Positions 1 through 5,362 of a stretch of DNA of 8,044 nucleotides are shown here, in pieces (the first letter of the stretch is position 1; every line of letters starts with the position of its first letter). Under the pieces are notes generated by a model. That model was not told the DNA's origin. It saw only the letters and a program-made list of their open reading frames with translations, and did not search any database. The stretch is from an uncultured Bacteroidota bacterium (GTDB lineage Bacteria; Bacteroidota; Bacteroidia; Chitinophagales; Chitinophagaceae). The translations under genes and the position numbers were made by a program. The DNA lies in assembly GCA_946887345.1 (NCBI GenBank), contig CAMPKR010000106.1, forward strand, positions 1 to 8,044, read 5' to 3'.

Positions 1-151
1 AAGTTCCACTTGCGCCGCTTATCGCATAAAGTGTTTGTTGCGCCCAAGCCTTTTCCCCACTAAGTAGAGAAACAGCAAAAAGTACAAAGCACAGTTTTTG
101 CCGTAATAATCCGAGCGTCTTTACGAAGTAATGTATTGATTTGTGTTTCAT
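1..151 (-). CDS. Secreted protein of unknown function, N-terminal part only
   Basis: The gene starts with ATG at 151 on the minus strand and runs off the left edge, so only 50 codons are visible. The peptide begins MKHKSIHYFVKTLGLLRQK, followed by a hydrophobic stretch (about residues 20-31) and a signal peptidase I type site ending A-W-A before QQ at residues 38-39. The product is therefore probably exported to the periplasm, outer membrane or outside. What remains after the signal (QQTLYAISGASGT) is too short to name a family. It points the same way as the 199-residue gene upstream, across a 157-base AT-rich gap. I see neither a Shine-Dalgarno sequence nor a clear TAnnTTTG element before it. 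The export call is fairly firm; the function is unknown. Confidence 0.7.
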   Translation of the reverse strand, partial: MKHKSIHYFVKTLGLLRQKLCFVLFAVSLLSGEKAWAQQTLYAISGASGT

Positions 152-308
152 TTTGCTTTAATTGGTTTTAAAATACGACTATAAAAGTTTAAAATTATAT
201 ATACTATGTGAACGAATTTATATTCACTTATTCGAAAGCCATTGCGCGAAATGAAAGTACAACAACCACAAGGTAGCTGCCATATTCACTCCAAGCGATG
301 CATTTAAC
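152..308. other. AT-rich intergenic stretch with no gene seen
   Basis: This 157-base gap separates two minus-strand genes. It is AT-rich, especially around 160-235. I found no intact TAnnTTTG element on the minus strand and no terminator with a convincing GC stem and T-tract. A weak GTGAA/TTCAC inverted pair lies at 208-212 and 223-227, but five base pairs is within chance. The promoter of the left-edge gene should lie here if it is not read through from upstream. Confidence 0.4.
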
Positions 309-908
309 CTATCTTATTCCTGCTGCTATGTATGCTTTTGCCGTTAATATATTCTCGGCCATTAGACGAAAAATCTTTTGCCCAACCCGCTCGGACTGGT
401 ATTGTTTATTCATTTCCTGTTGAACAAACCCGCCCACCAACGAAATTTCATGCTCCTGGTTGTATAGCTTCCAATACTTTAAATTGTTAGCTGCAATGAA
501 AGCCAGATCTCTATCTGCGATCAGGTGAACATTAACATCGAGAATACCGGTTTTGGTTCCGTTTCCTGCAAAAGTGAATTCCATATGAGTTTCGTCTTCA
601 AAGTAAAACTCCACCCGATCTCCTACTTTGAGCGGAAAGGATTTAAATGACGACGCGAACTTAATATAATTGGCATATCCATAAGACACAAAACTGATAC
701 CCAGATGGTGCAGCTTAGTGGGTGAATAAAAGTCCTCACCGTACCGGGCAAACGTAGCCTTGTTTCGGGGATAACTCATGAAGGGAAAGGTCTTGATGAA
801 TTCATCTTGTACCTTGTCGGAAAGCTGGATAATACGGGCTGCCAGGCGCTCAATATGAGTAGAACTCTCATTAATGATAGCCGCTTTTACATCGTAATAA
901 ATGGGCAT
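309..908 (-). CDS. Hypothetical 199-residue protein, probably cytoplasmic
   Basis: I do not recognise this protein. It starts with ATG at 908, ends with TAG at 309 and has no signal peptide or membrane helix. Residues 10-45 look helical. Residues 68-130 alternate hydrophobic and polar residues in a beta-rich way and include the segments LHHLGISFVSYG, KVGDRVEFYFEDE and GILDVNVHLI. Residues 160-199 are again helical. The KVGDRVEFYF segment resembles the strand entry of small beta-barrel domains such as PilZ, but the RxxxR and D/NxSxxG signatures of PilZ are not visible, so I do not make that call. Conserved-looking codon use and the lack of a competing frame support a real gene. It lies downstream of plsX in the same direction after 217 bases that hold candidate promoters, so it is probably transcribed separately. 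No Shine-Dalgarno sequence is seen. Confidence 0.75.
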   Translation of the reverse strand: MPIYYDVKAAIINESSTHIERLAARIIQLSDKVQDEFIKTFPFMSYPRNKATFARYGEDFYSPTKLHHLGISFVSYGYANYIKFASSFKSFPLKVGDRVEFYFEDETHMEFTFAGNGTKTGILDVNVHLIADRDLAFIAANNLKYWKLYNQEHEISLVGGFVQQEMNKQYQSERVGQKIFRLMAENILTAKAYIAAGIR

Positions 909-946
909 AAAGGGGTGTGGTTTGTTTTTTGTTCTGCTTAGGATTT

Positions 947-954
947 CAAAAATA
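947..954 (-). promoter_or_regulatory. Candidate -7 element for the 199-residue gene
   Basis: The minus strand reads TATTTTTG, a full match to the Bacteroidota TAnnTTTG -7 element, 38 bases before the start codon at 908. No TTG lies 17-23 bases further upstream, so on its own it would be a weak promoter. Three evenly spaced TTAAC elements lie 38-64 bases upstream of it, where an activator could make up for the missing -33 box. Confidence 0.4.
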
Positions 955-991
955 TTACATCACAATGTCAGATTGAAATATTTCCCATCTG

Positions 992-1018
992 TTAACATGC
1001 GATTAACTCTGCATTAAC
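992..1018. repeat. Three TTAAC elements spaced exactly 11 bases apart
   Basis: TTAAC occurs at 992, 1003 and 1014, one helical turn apart. The outer copies are also embedded in a 7-base inverted pair, CTGTTAA at 989-995 and TTAACAG at 1014-1020. Direct repeats at 11-base spacing are the usual layout of sites for OmpR/PhoB-family response regulators; the Bacillus PhoP box, for example, is built from TTAACA-like repeats. The position fits an activator site for the -7 element at 947-954. No regulator gene lies in the window, so this remains an inference. Confidence 0.4.
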
Positions 1019-1036
1019 AGCTCATCAGTAAACATT

Positions 1037-1060
1037 AAAATATTATTATTGTAATATTTT
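1037..1060. repeat. Perfect AT-only inverted repeat (9-base arms, 6-base loop)
   Basis: AAAATATTA at 1037-1045 pairs with TAATATTTT at 1052-1060 around the loop TTATTG. The stem has no G-C pair, so a stable RNA hairpin is doubtful. It would lie near the 5' end of a transcript started by the minus-strand promoter at 1072-1102, or at the DNA level could be a cruciform or protein site. On the plus strand it is followed by two more T residues, but no plus-strand gene ends here, so a terminator role is unlikely. Confidence 0.35.
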
Positions 1061-1071
1061 TTGCATATCAG

Positions 1072-1102
1072 CAAATATAGAGAATTGCCCTTTGGGAAAC
1101 AA
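1072..1102 (-). promoter_or_regulatory. Candidate minus-strand promoter downstream of plsX
   Basis: On the minus strand TTG (1102-1100) is followed after 20 bases by TATATTTG (1079-1072), a full match to the TTG-N17-23-TAnnTTTG promoter of Bacteroidota. It lies just past the plsX stop and points at the 199-residue gene. Transcription from it would start near 1066 and give a leader of roughly 155 bases before the ATG at 908, with the AT-only inverted repeat at its very start. It competes with the candidate at 947-954 as the promoter of that gene, or both may be used. Confidence 0.5.
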
Positions 1103-1125
1103 GAATGTGGGTATCCTTTAGGTCT

Positions 1126-2082
1126 TTAAACTGTAGCTGTGGCGAAGTACTTCTTAGAATTGTTGATGAAATCGGACTGGACCATGCGGCGGGCCTCGCC
1201 GATCATATTTTTGAAGGCCAGGGCGTGGGAGATGCCATGGCCAATGATAACGGCGCCGTTAATACCCAGAATGGGAGTTCCGCCGTATATTTCGTAATTA
1301 AAATCGTCAAGGAGATCATCCTGAACATTACGCTTTTCCTTGAATATCTGGTAGATAGACTCTGCCATCTTAAGCACTACATTACCCACAAAACCTTCGC
1401 AAACCACCACATCAGCACGGGTGAGTAGTACGTCTCGCCCCTCGATATTGCCGATAAAATTTATTTGAGGATTTTCCTTCAGCAGGGGATATGTGGTTTG
1501 GGCGAGTATGTTTCCTTTTCCCTCTTCCTCTCCAATATTCAGCAAGCCCACCGCTGGTTTGTTCCTACTCTCTACAAGTTCCATATACAGGGAACCGAGG
1601 ATGGCAAACTGAACAAGGTTTTCCGGCTTACAGTCGGCATTGATACCAACATCTAAAAGGAGATTAAACTTACCATCTTCCCGCGGAATGGGAGAAGCAA
1701 TGGTGGGGCGAAGAATACCATCAATGGTTTTAACACTGTACATAGCACCCACCATCATAGCGCCTGTATTACCGGCGCTGATAAAGGCATCTATTTTCTG
1801 TGCCTGGAGCATACCAAAACCCATAGCTATACTTGAATCCGGCTTTTCTTTCAGTGCCTTGGTAGGATGTTCGTCCATTCCGATGACCGCTGAAGCCTGA
1901 ACTAAAGTATAGCGATGATGATATTGATCGAGCAAAGAAAGATAGGGGGCGGCCGCGTCTGCGTCGCCAATAAGCACCAGGTGAACCGACGGATCGGTTA
2001 CCTGCTCCATGAATAGCTGAACACCCTTTACGGCTTCGGCAGGGGCATAGTCCCCACCCATGATGTCAAGCCCTATCTTCAT
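1126..2082 (-). CDS. plsX: Phosphate acyltransferase PlsX
   Basis: PlsX makes acyl-phosphate from acyl-ACP and inorganic phosphate. PlsY then uses acyl-phosphate to acylate glycerol-3-phosphate, the first step of phospholipid synthesis. The enzyme is soluble and acts at the inner face of the membrane. The 318 residues fit the family (about 320-350). Family signatures seen are MKIGLDIMGGDYAP at the N-terminus, MDEHPTKALKEKPDSS near 69-84, SAGNTGAMM at 102-110, LLLDVGINADC at 141-151, GNIEGRD at 211-217 and VVVCEGFVGNVVLK at 225-238. The protein ends near GHGISHALAFKNMIGEARRM, the usual C-terminal region. It lies 17 bases after rpmF in a DUF177-rpmF-plsX unit, a widespread order. Only a distant AAGGA precedes the ATG, so translation may be coupled to rpmF or be Shine-Dalgarno independent. 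No fabH follows. Confidence 0.97.
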   Translation of the reverse strand: MKIGLDIMGGDYAPAEAVKGVQLFMEQVTDPSVHLVLIGDADAAAPYLSLLDQYHHRYTLVQASAVIGMDEHPTKALKEKPDSSIAMGFGMLQAQKIDAFISAGNTGAMMVGAMYSVKTIDGILRPTIASPIPREDGKFNLLLDVGINADCKPENLVQFAILGSLYMELVESRNKPAVGLLNIGEEEGKGNILAQTTYPLLKENPQINFIGNIEGRDVLLTRADVVVCEGFVGNVVLKMAESIYQIFKEKRNVQDDLLDDFNYEIYGGTPILGINGAVIIGHGISHALAFKNMIGEARRMVQSDFINNSKKYFATATV

Positions 2083-2099
2083 TGCGGAAAGATTTGTCC

Positions 2100-2312
2100 T
2101 TATTGATTTTGTTCACCTTCTGTTGTAGCAGGAGTCTTGTCTATCACTACTCTACCGCGATAGTACATTTTACCTTCTACCCAGTGCGCACGATGACGCA
2201 GGTGGCTTTCACCTGTTACAGAGTCAATGCTCCATGTAGCAGCTTCAGCTTTGTAGTGCGTACGGCGTTTAGCTCCGCGTTGCTGTGAGTGGCGTCGTTT
2301 CGGATTAGGCAT
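2100..2312 (-). CDS. rpmF: 50S ribosomal protein L32 (bL32)
   Basis: This 70-residue basic protein begins [21 protein letters not shown], the hallmark of bL32, followed by W-S-I-D-S and H-L-R-H-R-A-H-W. It is a component of the large ribosomal subunit. The zinc-binding cysteines found in some L32 proteins (CxxC) are absent: the first pair's place holds SVTG-S-H-L and the protein has no cysteine at all, so this is the zinc-free form. The C-terminal tail ([12 protein letters not shown]) is acidic to neutral and slightly longer than the minimal family member. It lies 12 bases after the DUF177 gene and 17 bases before plsX and is clearly part of the same transcript. No Shine-Dalgarno sequence is seen before the ATG; the upstream bases are A/T only. 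Confidence 0.97.
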   Translation of the reverse strand: MPNPKRRHSQQRGAKRRTHYKAEAATWSIDSVTGESHLRHRAHWVEGKMYYRGRVVIDKTPATTEGEQNQ

Positions 2313-2324
2313 TTTATTTAAATT

Positions 2325-2885
2325 TTACTTCGTTTTACGTTTAGTTTTATTCTTTTCCTTCAGTGCTTCCAATCCTTTCCAGAGCTCGTTACTATTGTGC
2401 TCTTCTTCGTGATCGGATAGCTTATTCAGCAATTTCAGTGCTTCGGCGTTGCAATCACTCTTCCCGTCTTCCGTTTCCGGATGCACGCGTTGCAGTGGTA
2501 TACTCAATTGAACGAACTCGTATATCCAGTTGCCAATGTCGATAACCGTTTCGCTCCTGGGTATGAAAACAACATCTGCATCTTCATCCTCTTTCCCCGA
2601 ATCTTCACCGGTCAGCTTAATCAGCAGGTTGAATTCGTCCCAAAGTCTCAGCTTAAAATCATCTCCGCACCGATCGCAGGGAACCATAAGCTGGCCACCT
2701 ATATCGAAGCGAAGCATGAAAAAGCTGGGTTGCTTGTCGAATGTTACTGTTACCTGGCCCTCAAGTCCTTCAAAGTCCCATTCTCCGTGCTCCTGCATGA
2801 ACCGATCACCGATATCGAACTGAAATACATGAATGCCGGGTTTTAACCCTTGCCATGCAATCTCGTATTCCCGGTTGTGTTTCAT
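2325..2885 (-). CDS. yceD: DUF177/YceD family protein (23S rRNA accumulation protein)
   Basis: YceD/DUF177 proteins are linked to 23S rRNA maturation or stability and almost always sit directly before rpmF, as here. The protein is 186 residues from the ATG at 2885. Residues 10-65 are a beta-rich N-terminal region, and C70-D-R-C73 in the segment MVPCDRCGDDF is the family's characteristic cysteine pair. Then come an acidic stretch (94-104), the conserved DIGNWIYEFVQLSIPLQRVHPE (117-137) and K-S-D-C145-N. The C-terminus is lysine-rich (EKNKTKRKTK), suggesting contact with RNA. A TTG at 2891 opens the same frame two codons earlier. However, the AAGGAGG Shine-Dalgarno is only one base from that TTG and seven bases from the ATG, so I chose the ATG. 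It has its own promoter at 2961-2992. Confidence 0.92.
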   Translation of the reverse strand: MKHNREYEIAWQGLKPGIHVFQFDIGDRFMQEHGEWDFEGLEGQVTVTFDKQPSFFMLRFDIGGQLMVPCDRCGDDFKLRLWDEFNLLIKLTGEDSGKEDEDADVVFIPRSETVIDIGNWIYEFVQLSIPLQRVHPETEDGKSDCNAEALKLLNKLSDHEEEHNSNELWKGLEALKEKNKTKRKTK

Positions 2886-2891
2886 ATCCAA

Positions 2892-2899
2892 ACCTCCTT
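2892..2899 (-). promoter_or_regulatory. Strong Shine-Dalgarno that decides the yceD start
   Basis: The minus strand reads AAGGAGG, with the last G at 2893, seven bases before the ATG at 2885-2883. This is a near-perfect anti-16S match and the only clear one I see in the window. It places the start at 2885 and not at the TTG at 2891, which would be only one base away. Confidence 0.7.
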
Positions 2900-2960
2900 G
2901 TCGGGCTTTTTACCATATCCCGTCAAAAAACTTAAAGAACTACCCTAATAATAGGGGGTG

Positions 2961-2992
2961 CAAAGGTAGTAATTTTTGCTGAATCAGAGCAA
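2961..2992 (-). promoter_or_regulatory. Promoter of the yceD-rpmF-plsX unit
   Basis: On the minus strand TTG (2992-2990) is followed after 21 bases by TACCTTTG (2968-2961). This is a full match to the Bacteroidota -33/-7 promoter. Transcription would start near 2955, giving a leader of about 70 bases before the yceD ATG. The -33 element lies inside the last codons of the upstream DUF58 gene, whose stop is at 2984-2986. The ribosomal and lipid genes can therefore be transcribed without it. Confidence 0.7.
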
Positions 2993-3886
2993 TTTATTTC
3001 TCTTCAGTAAAAATGAATAAAGGACCTGCTCTACCGGCTCGGAAAGATCGACCGGAACCCTGTCTATTCTATACTGGTGGCAACGGTCCTCTATCATTTG
3101 CTGGTAGGCCTTCATCCTCACAGTATACTGCTCTTTTACCTGCTGGGGTTGCAGCTTTATCTTATCCCCGCTTTCCATATCCACGAACTCATAAGGTCTA
3201 TTCTCAAAATGGAACGCTAATTCCTGCTTACCCTCCGTAATATGAAATAAAATCACCTCGTGTTTATTGTATCTCAGGTGTTGCATAGCTGAAAACAGTT
3301 CCTCAATGTTATCAGCATCGTCCATCATATCGCTAAAAATAACAATAAGAGAACGTTTACGCATTTGTTCAGCTATGCTGTGGAGTGCCGCCGCCGCATT
3401 CGTCTGCTTGTTGGGAGCAGCATATTTCAGCGTCCGCTCCAATTCAGAAGTAAGTAACCGGTAATGGCTATGGGCAGACCGGCATTGGGAGAAATAGTGC
3501 AGGTTTTCATCAAAAAGAGCCAGGGCTGCCGCATCCAATTGCCTTTTCAGCAATTGAAGGAGACTAGCTGCAGAAAGGCAGGCAAATTGCAATTTATTGA
3601 GCATTTTCTCATCCTGCGGGAAGTGCATGGAAGAAGAAGTATCAATCACCAGGCAGCAGCGCAGATTAGTTTCTTCCTCAAAACGTTTAACAAACAGTTT
3701 ATCTGTACGGCCATAAACCTTCCAGTCAACGTGCCTGAGTGCATCGCCGGGATTGTAGAGGCGGTGTTCCGCAAATTCCACTGAAAAACCATGAAAAGGG
3801 CTTTTGTGCAATCCTATTATGAATCCTTCTACCGTCTGCCTGGCTATAAGTTCCAGTTGCTCAATCAAGGATTGTCTTGTGATCAT
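2984..3886 (-). CDS. DUF58 domain protein with von Willebrand A-like fold
   Basis: The central signature of DUF58 is plain: GLHKSPFHGFSVEFAEHRLYNPGD (25-48) followed by LRHVDWKVYGRTDKLFVKRFEEE (50-72). It is followed by a vWA-type metal site motif D-T-S-S-S-M (82-87) in LVIDTSSSMHF. Residues 163-190 include T-N-A-A-A-A-L and IVIFSDMMDD, which fit the second and third parts of a MIDAS-like site. At 300 residues without membrane helices it is the short, soluble DUF58 type. Such proteins usually work with MoxR AAA+ ATPases in assembly or activation of other proteins, and in Bacteroidota often sit in moxR-DUF58-bat operons. Here no moxR is adjacent: the gene is divergent from the lipoprotein gene upstream and leads into the yceD unit downstream. 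The family call is firm; the exact role is unknown. Confidence 0.93.
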   Translation of the reverse strand: MITRQSLIEQLELIARQTVEGFIIGLHKSPFHGFSVEFAEHRLYNPGDALRHVDWKVYGRTDKLFVKRFEEETNLRCCLVIDTSSSMHFPQDEKMLNKLQFACLSAASLLQLLKRQLDAAALALFDENLHYFSQCRSAHSHYRLLTSELERTLKYAAPNKQTNAAAALHSIAEQMRKRSLIVIFSDMMDDADNIEELFSAMQHLRYNKHEVILFHITEGKQELAFHFENRPYEFVDMESGDKIKLQPQQVKEQYTVRMKAYQQMIEDRCHQYRIDRVPVDLSEPVEQVLYSFLLKRNKLL

Positions 3887-4016
3887 GGTATAAAGTTACA
3901 CCCCAAAGCCCTAAAGGGACTTCTAAATTTTTAAAATGTTTGAAAAGCCCTTAGGAGGCCAAGCTTAGCATGAACTTTGCGGTTTTGAAATTTACTATTA
4001 TCTTCAACCATTCAAA
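3887..4016. promoter_or_regulatory. Divergent intergenic region between DUF58 and lipoprotein genes
   Basis: Both flanking genes are read outward, so promoters for both should lie in these 130 bases. For the plus strand the best -7 candidate is GAACTTTG at 3972-3979, seven of eight matches to TAnnTTTG, without a well-placed TTG. For the minus strand I see only TAACTTTA at 3897-3890 (seven of eight), which is too close to the ATG unless the leader is nearly absent. The 8-base direct repeat AAAGCCCT at 3905-3912 and 3944-3951 could be an operator. Neither promoter is convincing. Confidence 0.35.
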
Positions 4017-4277
4017 ATGATAGGATTCATGAAAGGACGCTTTTCCCTGGTACTTGCTGCCGGATTCTTTATGGTAGTGAGTATGAGTTCCTGCGTACGC
4101 GATTATATCTGCCACTGTGAAGTAAAACATTCCGGCTACCCCGGTCTGCCCGACTCGTCATACAGGGAATATCCCATCACCGATAAGAAAGATGCTGCCA
4201 AGTCAGCCTGTGAAGCAAGGTCTGACAGCTTTGAACTCAACGGCATCAAAACAATCGAAACCTGCACGCTATTCTAG
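4017..4277 (+). CDS. Small cysteine-rich lipoprotein of unknown function
   Basis: This 86-residue protein has a lipoprotein signal: basic M-K-G-R (5-8), a hydrophobic core (9-23) and the lipobox S-M-S-S-C with lipidated Cys26. The mature part has only about 60 residues and four further cysteines: C32 and C34 as C-H-C, then C65 and C83. In the periplasm these could form two disulfides. Tyrosines and charged residues fill the rest; no known domain is recognised. The region around K58-AAKSACEA looks helical. An in-frame ATG at 4029 (residue 5) would also leave a working signal, so the start is uncertain by four codons. The gene lies 61 bases before the membrane redox protein, on the same strand, which makes the pair a possible functional unit. 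Function unknown. Confidence 0.75.
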   Translation: MIGFMKGRFSLVLAAGFFMVVSMSSCVRDYICHCEVKHSGYPGLPDSSYREYPITDKKDAAKSACEARSDSFELNGIKTIETCTLF

Positions 4278-4290
4278 TCCGGTACCGGCA

Positions 4291-4321
4291 GCTATATAGT
4301 TTTATAAATAGCCTATTTTTG
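4291..4321 (+). promoter_or_regulatory. Candidate -7 element, overlapping a weak hairpin with T-tract
   Basis: TATTTTTG at 4314-4321 matches TAnnTTTG in full and would start transcription around 4328, about ten bases before the ATG at 4339. No TTG lies at the right distance upstream. The same bases form the T-tract of a weak hairpin, GCTAT (4291-4295) with ATAGC (4308-4312), so this could instead be a poor terminator of the lipoprotein gene. The sequence alone does not decide between the two. Confidence 0.4.
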
Positions 4322-4338
4322 GTGCCGAATAAAGACTC

Positions 4339-5298
4339 ATGACAGAGACAATTGCCCCGGAAAAGAAAAGTACCGCATTTTACATTAAACGAACCATAGG
4401 ATTGATACTGCTGCTGGCAATGGCGGCAGTATTTTCGTATTCGGCCTATACTAAGATAGGTACAGGTGAGGGGGTTGATCCTTTTGCCTGGACCTTTATA
4501 GACATGGGGATTAATAGCCAGCTATGGGCAGGTGTAATAGCCCGTGTGATGGTAGGTATGGAATTCCTGATTGCAGGCCTGCTACTGGCACATATCTTTC
4601 TGCGTTCATTTACCTACCCCGCTACTATCACCGTACTCAGCATATTTACGATTTACCTCGTTTTCCAGATTATGCTTCATGGCAACACCGGCAACTGCGG
4701 TTGCTTTGGCGATGAGCTAAAAATGACCCCGCTTGAAGGTATCCTGAAAAACCTGGCAATGATAGCGGTTACTATCGCTTTATATTATCTCTACCCCATT
4801 AAGCCGTATAAATACCAGGAATGGATCAGCGTAGTAATAGGCATGGTGGCAATAGTTTTGCCTTTCATACTGGACCCTATCAATGCCAGCCTGAACCCTA
4901 CGGCAGTAAAAAAGGATATAGATATGACAGTGCTGTATGAAAAAGAGCAAAAGCCTTCAATAGAACTAAGAAAGGGAAAACACATTGTTGCGTTTATGAG
5001 CCTTACCTGTCCTCACTGTAAAAAGGCTGCTAAAAAATTTGCCATAGTACACGAGCAGAACCCGGACATCCCTATCTTCTTCGTTTTGGCGGGGAATCCT
5101 AAAAATATAAAGTCATTCTTTGATGAAACGAAATCGAAGAATGTACCCCATGTACTTTTCCGCGATCCGGAAAATTTTCTGAAGATGGCGGGTAGTGGCG
5201 TACCGGCGATATTCTACATCAACAACAGCGTGATAGAATACGATGCTAACTATTTCCAACTCGATCCGCAGTTTATGAAAGAGTGGCTGAGGAAGTAG
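4339..5298 (+). CDS. Membrane thiol-redox protein: MauE/DoxX-like domain joined to a thioredoxin fold (BT_3928 type)
   Basis: The 319 residues divide into a membrane part and a soluble part. Predicted helices lie near 16-36, 62-85, 92-114, 132-152 and 161-179. The segment N-C120-G-C122-F-G-D between helices 3 and 4 is the CxC motif seen in MauE-like proteins. From about 200 to 319 there is a thioredoxin-like domain with S-L-T-C224-P-H-C227 after strand HIVAFM, and G-V-P (287-289) as the cis-proline loop. With a basic cytoplasmic N-terminus and five helices, both CxC and CPHC face the periplasm and could exchange electrons. MauE is needed for disulfide-rich MauA in methylamine users, but no mau genes are here, so a general role in periplasmic disulfide chemistry is the inference. 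The substrate is unknown; the cysteine-rich lipoprotein upstream is a candidate. Confidence 0.88.
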   Translation: MTETIAPEKKSTAFYIKRTIGLILLLAMAAVFSYSAYTKIGTGEGVDPFAWTFIDMGINSQLWAGVIARVMVGMEFLIAGLLLAHIFLRSFTYPATITVLSIFTIYLVFQIMLHGNTGNCGCFGDELKMTPLEGILKNLAMIAVTIALYYLYPIKPYKYQEWISVVIGMVAIVLPFILDPINASLNPTAVKKDIDMTVLYEKEQKPSIELRKGKHIVAFMSLTCPHCKKAAKKFAIVHEQNPDIPIFFVLAGNPKNIKSFFDETKSKNVPHVLFRDPENFLKMAGSGVPAIFYINNSVIEYDANYFQLDPQFMKEWLRK

Positions 5299-5337
5299 TT
5301 GAACAGTTGACTAGTTAACTAGATGATCGGTTAATTG
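5298..5337 (+). repeat. Degenerate 8-base tandem repeat (five units)
   Basis: Directly at the stop codon of the membrane redox gene the sequence divides into 8-base units: GTTGAACA, GTTGACTA, GTTAACTA, GATGATCG and GTTAATTG. The shared core is G-T-T-g/a-A. It fills most of the 64-base gap before the pseudouridine synthase gene. A related but shorter run follows that next gene. I know no function for it; slippage-derived or intergenic filler repeats are the simplest reading. Confidence 0.55.
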
Positions 5338-5362
5338 GTCCCCGGTAAATAACAATATCAAA

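Noticed and set aside
208..227. GTGAA/TTCAC inverted repeat as an operator
   Set aside because: The arms are five bases long in AT-rich DNA, which chance explains, and no promoter element lies beside them.
309..908. PilZ (cyclic di-GMP receptor) domain in the 199-residue protein
   Set aside because: The KVGDRVEFYF segment is reminiscent, but the RxxxR and D/NxSxxG binding motifs are not there.
1105..1900. Plus-strand open frames of 63-107 codons opposite plsX
   Set aside because: They lie fully or mostly antisense to a clear plsX, have no recognisable protein features and no start signals of their own.
2363..2846. Plus-strand open frames opposite yceD, up to 121 codons
   Set aside because: They are the mirror image of a well-supported gene with its own promoter and Shine-Dalgarno; their peptides look like no known family.
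4279..4288. The 10-base palindrome CCGGTACCGG after the lipoprotein stop
   Set aside because: It has no loop for a hairpin and no partner copy; with nothing else to support it I treat it as chance or at most a single protein site.
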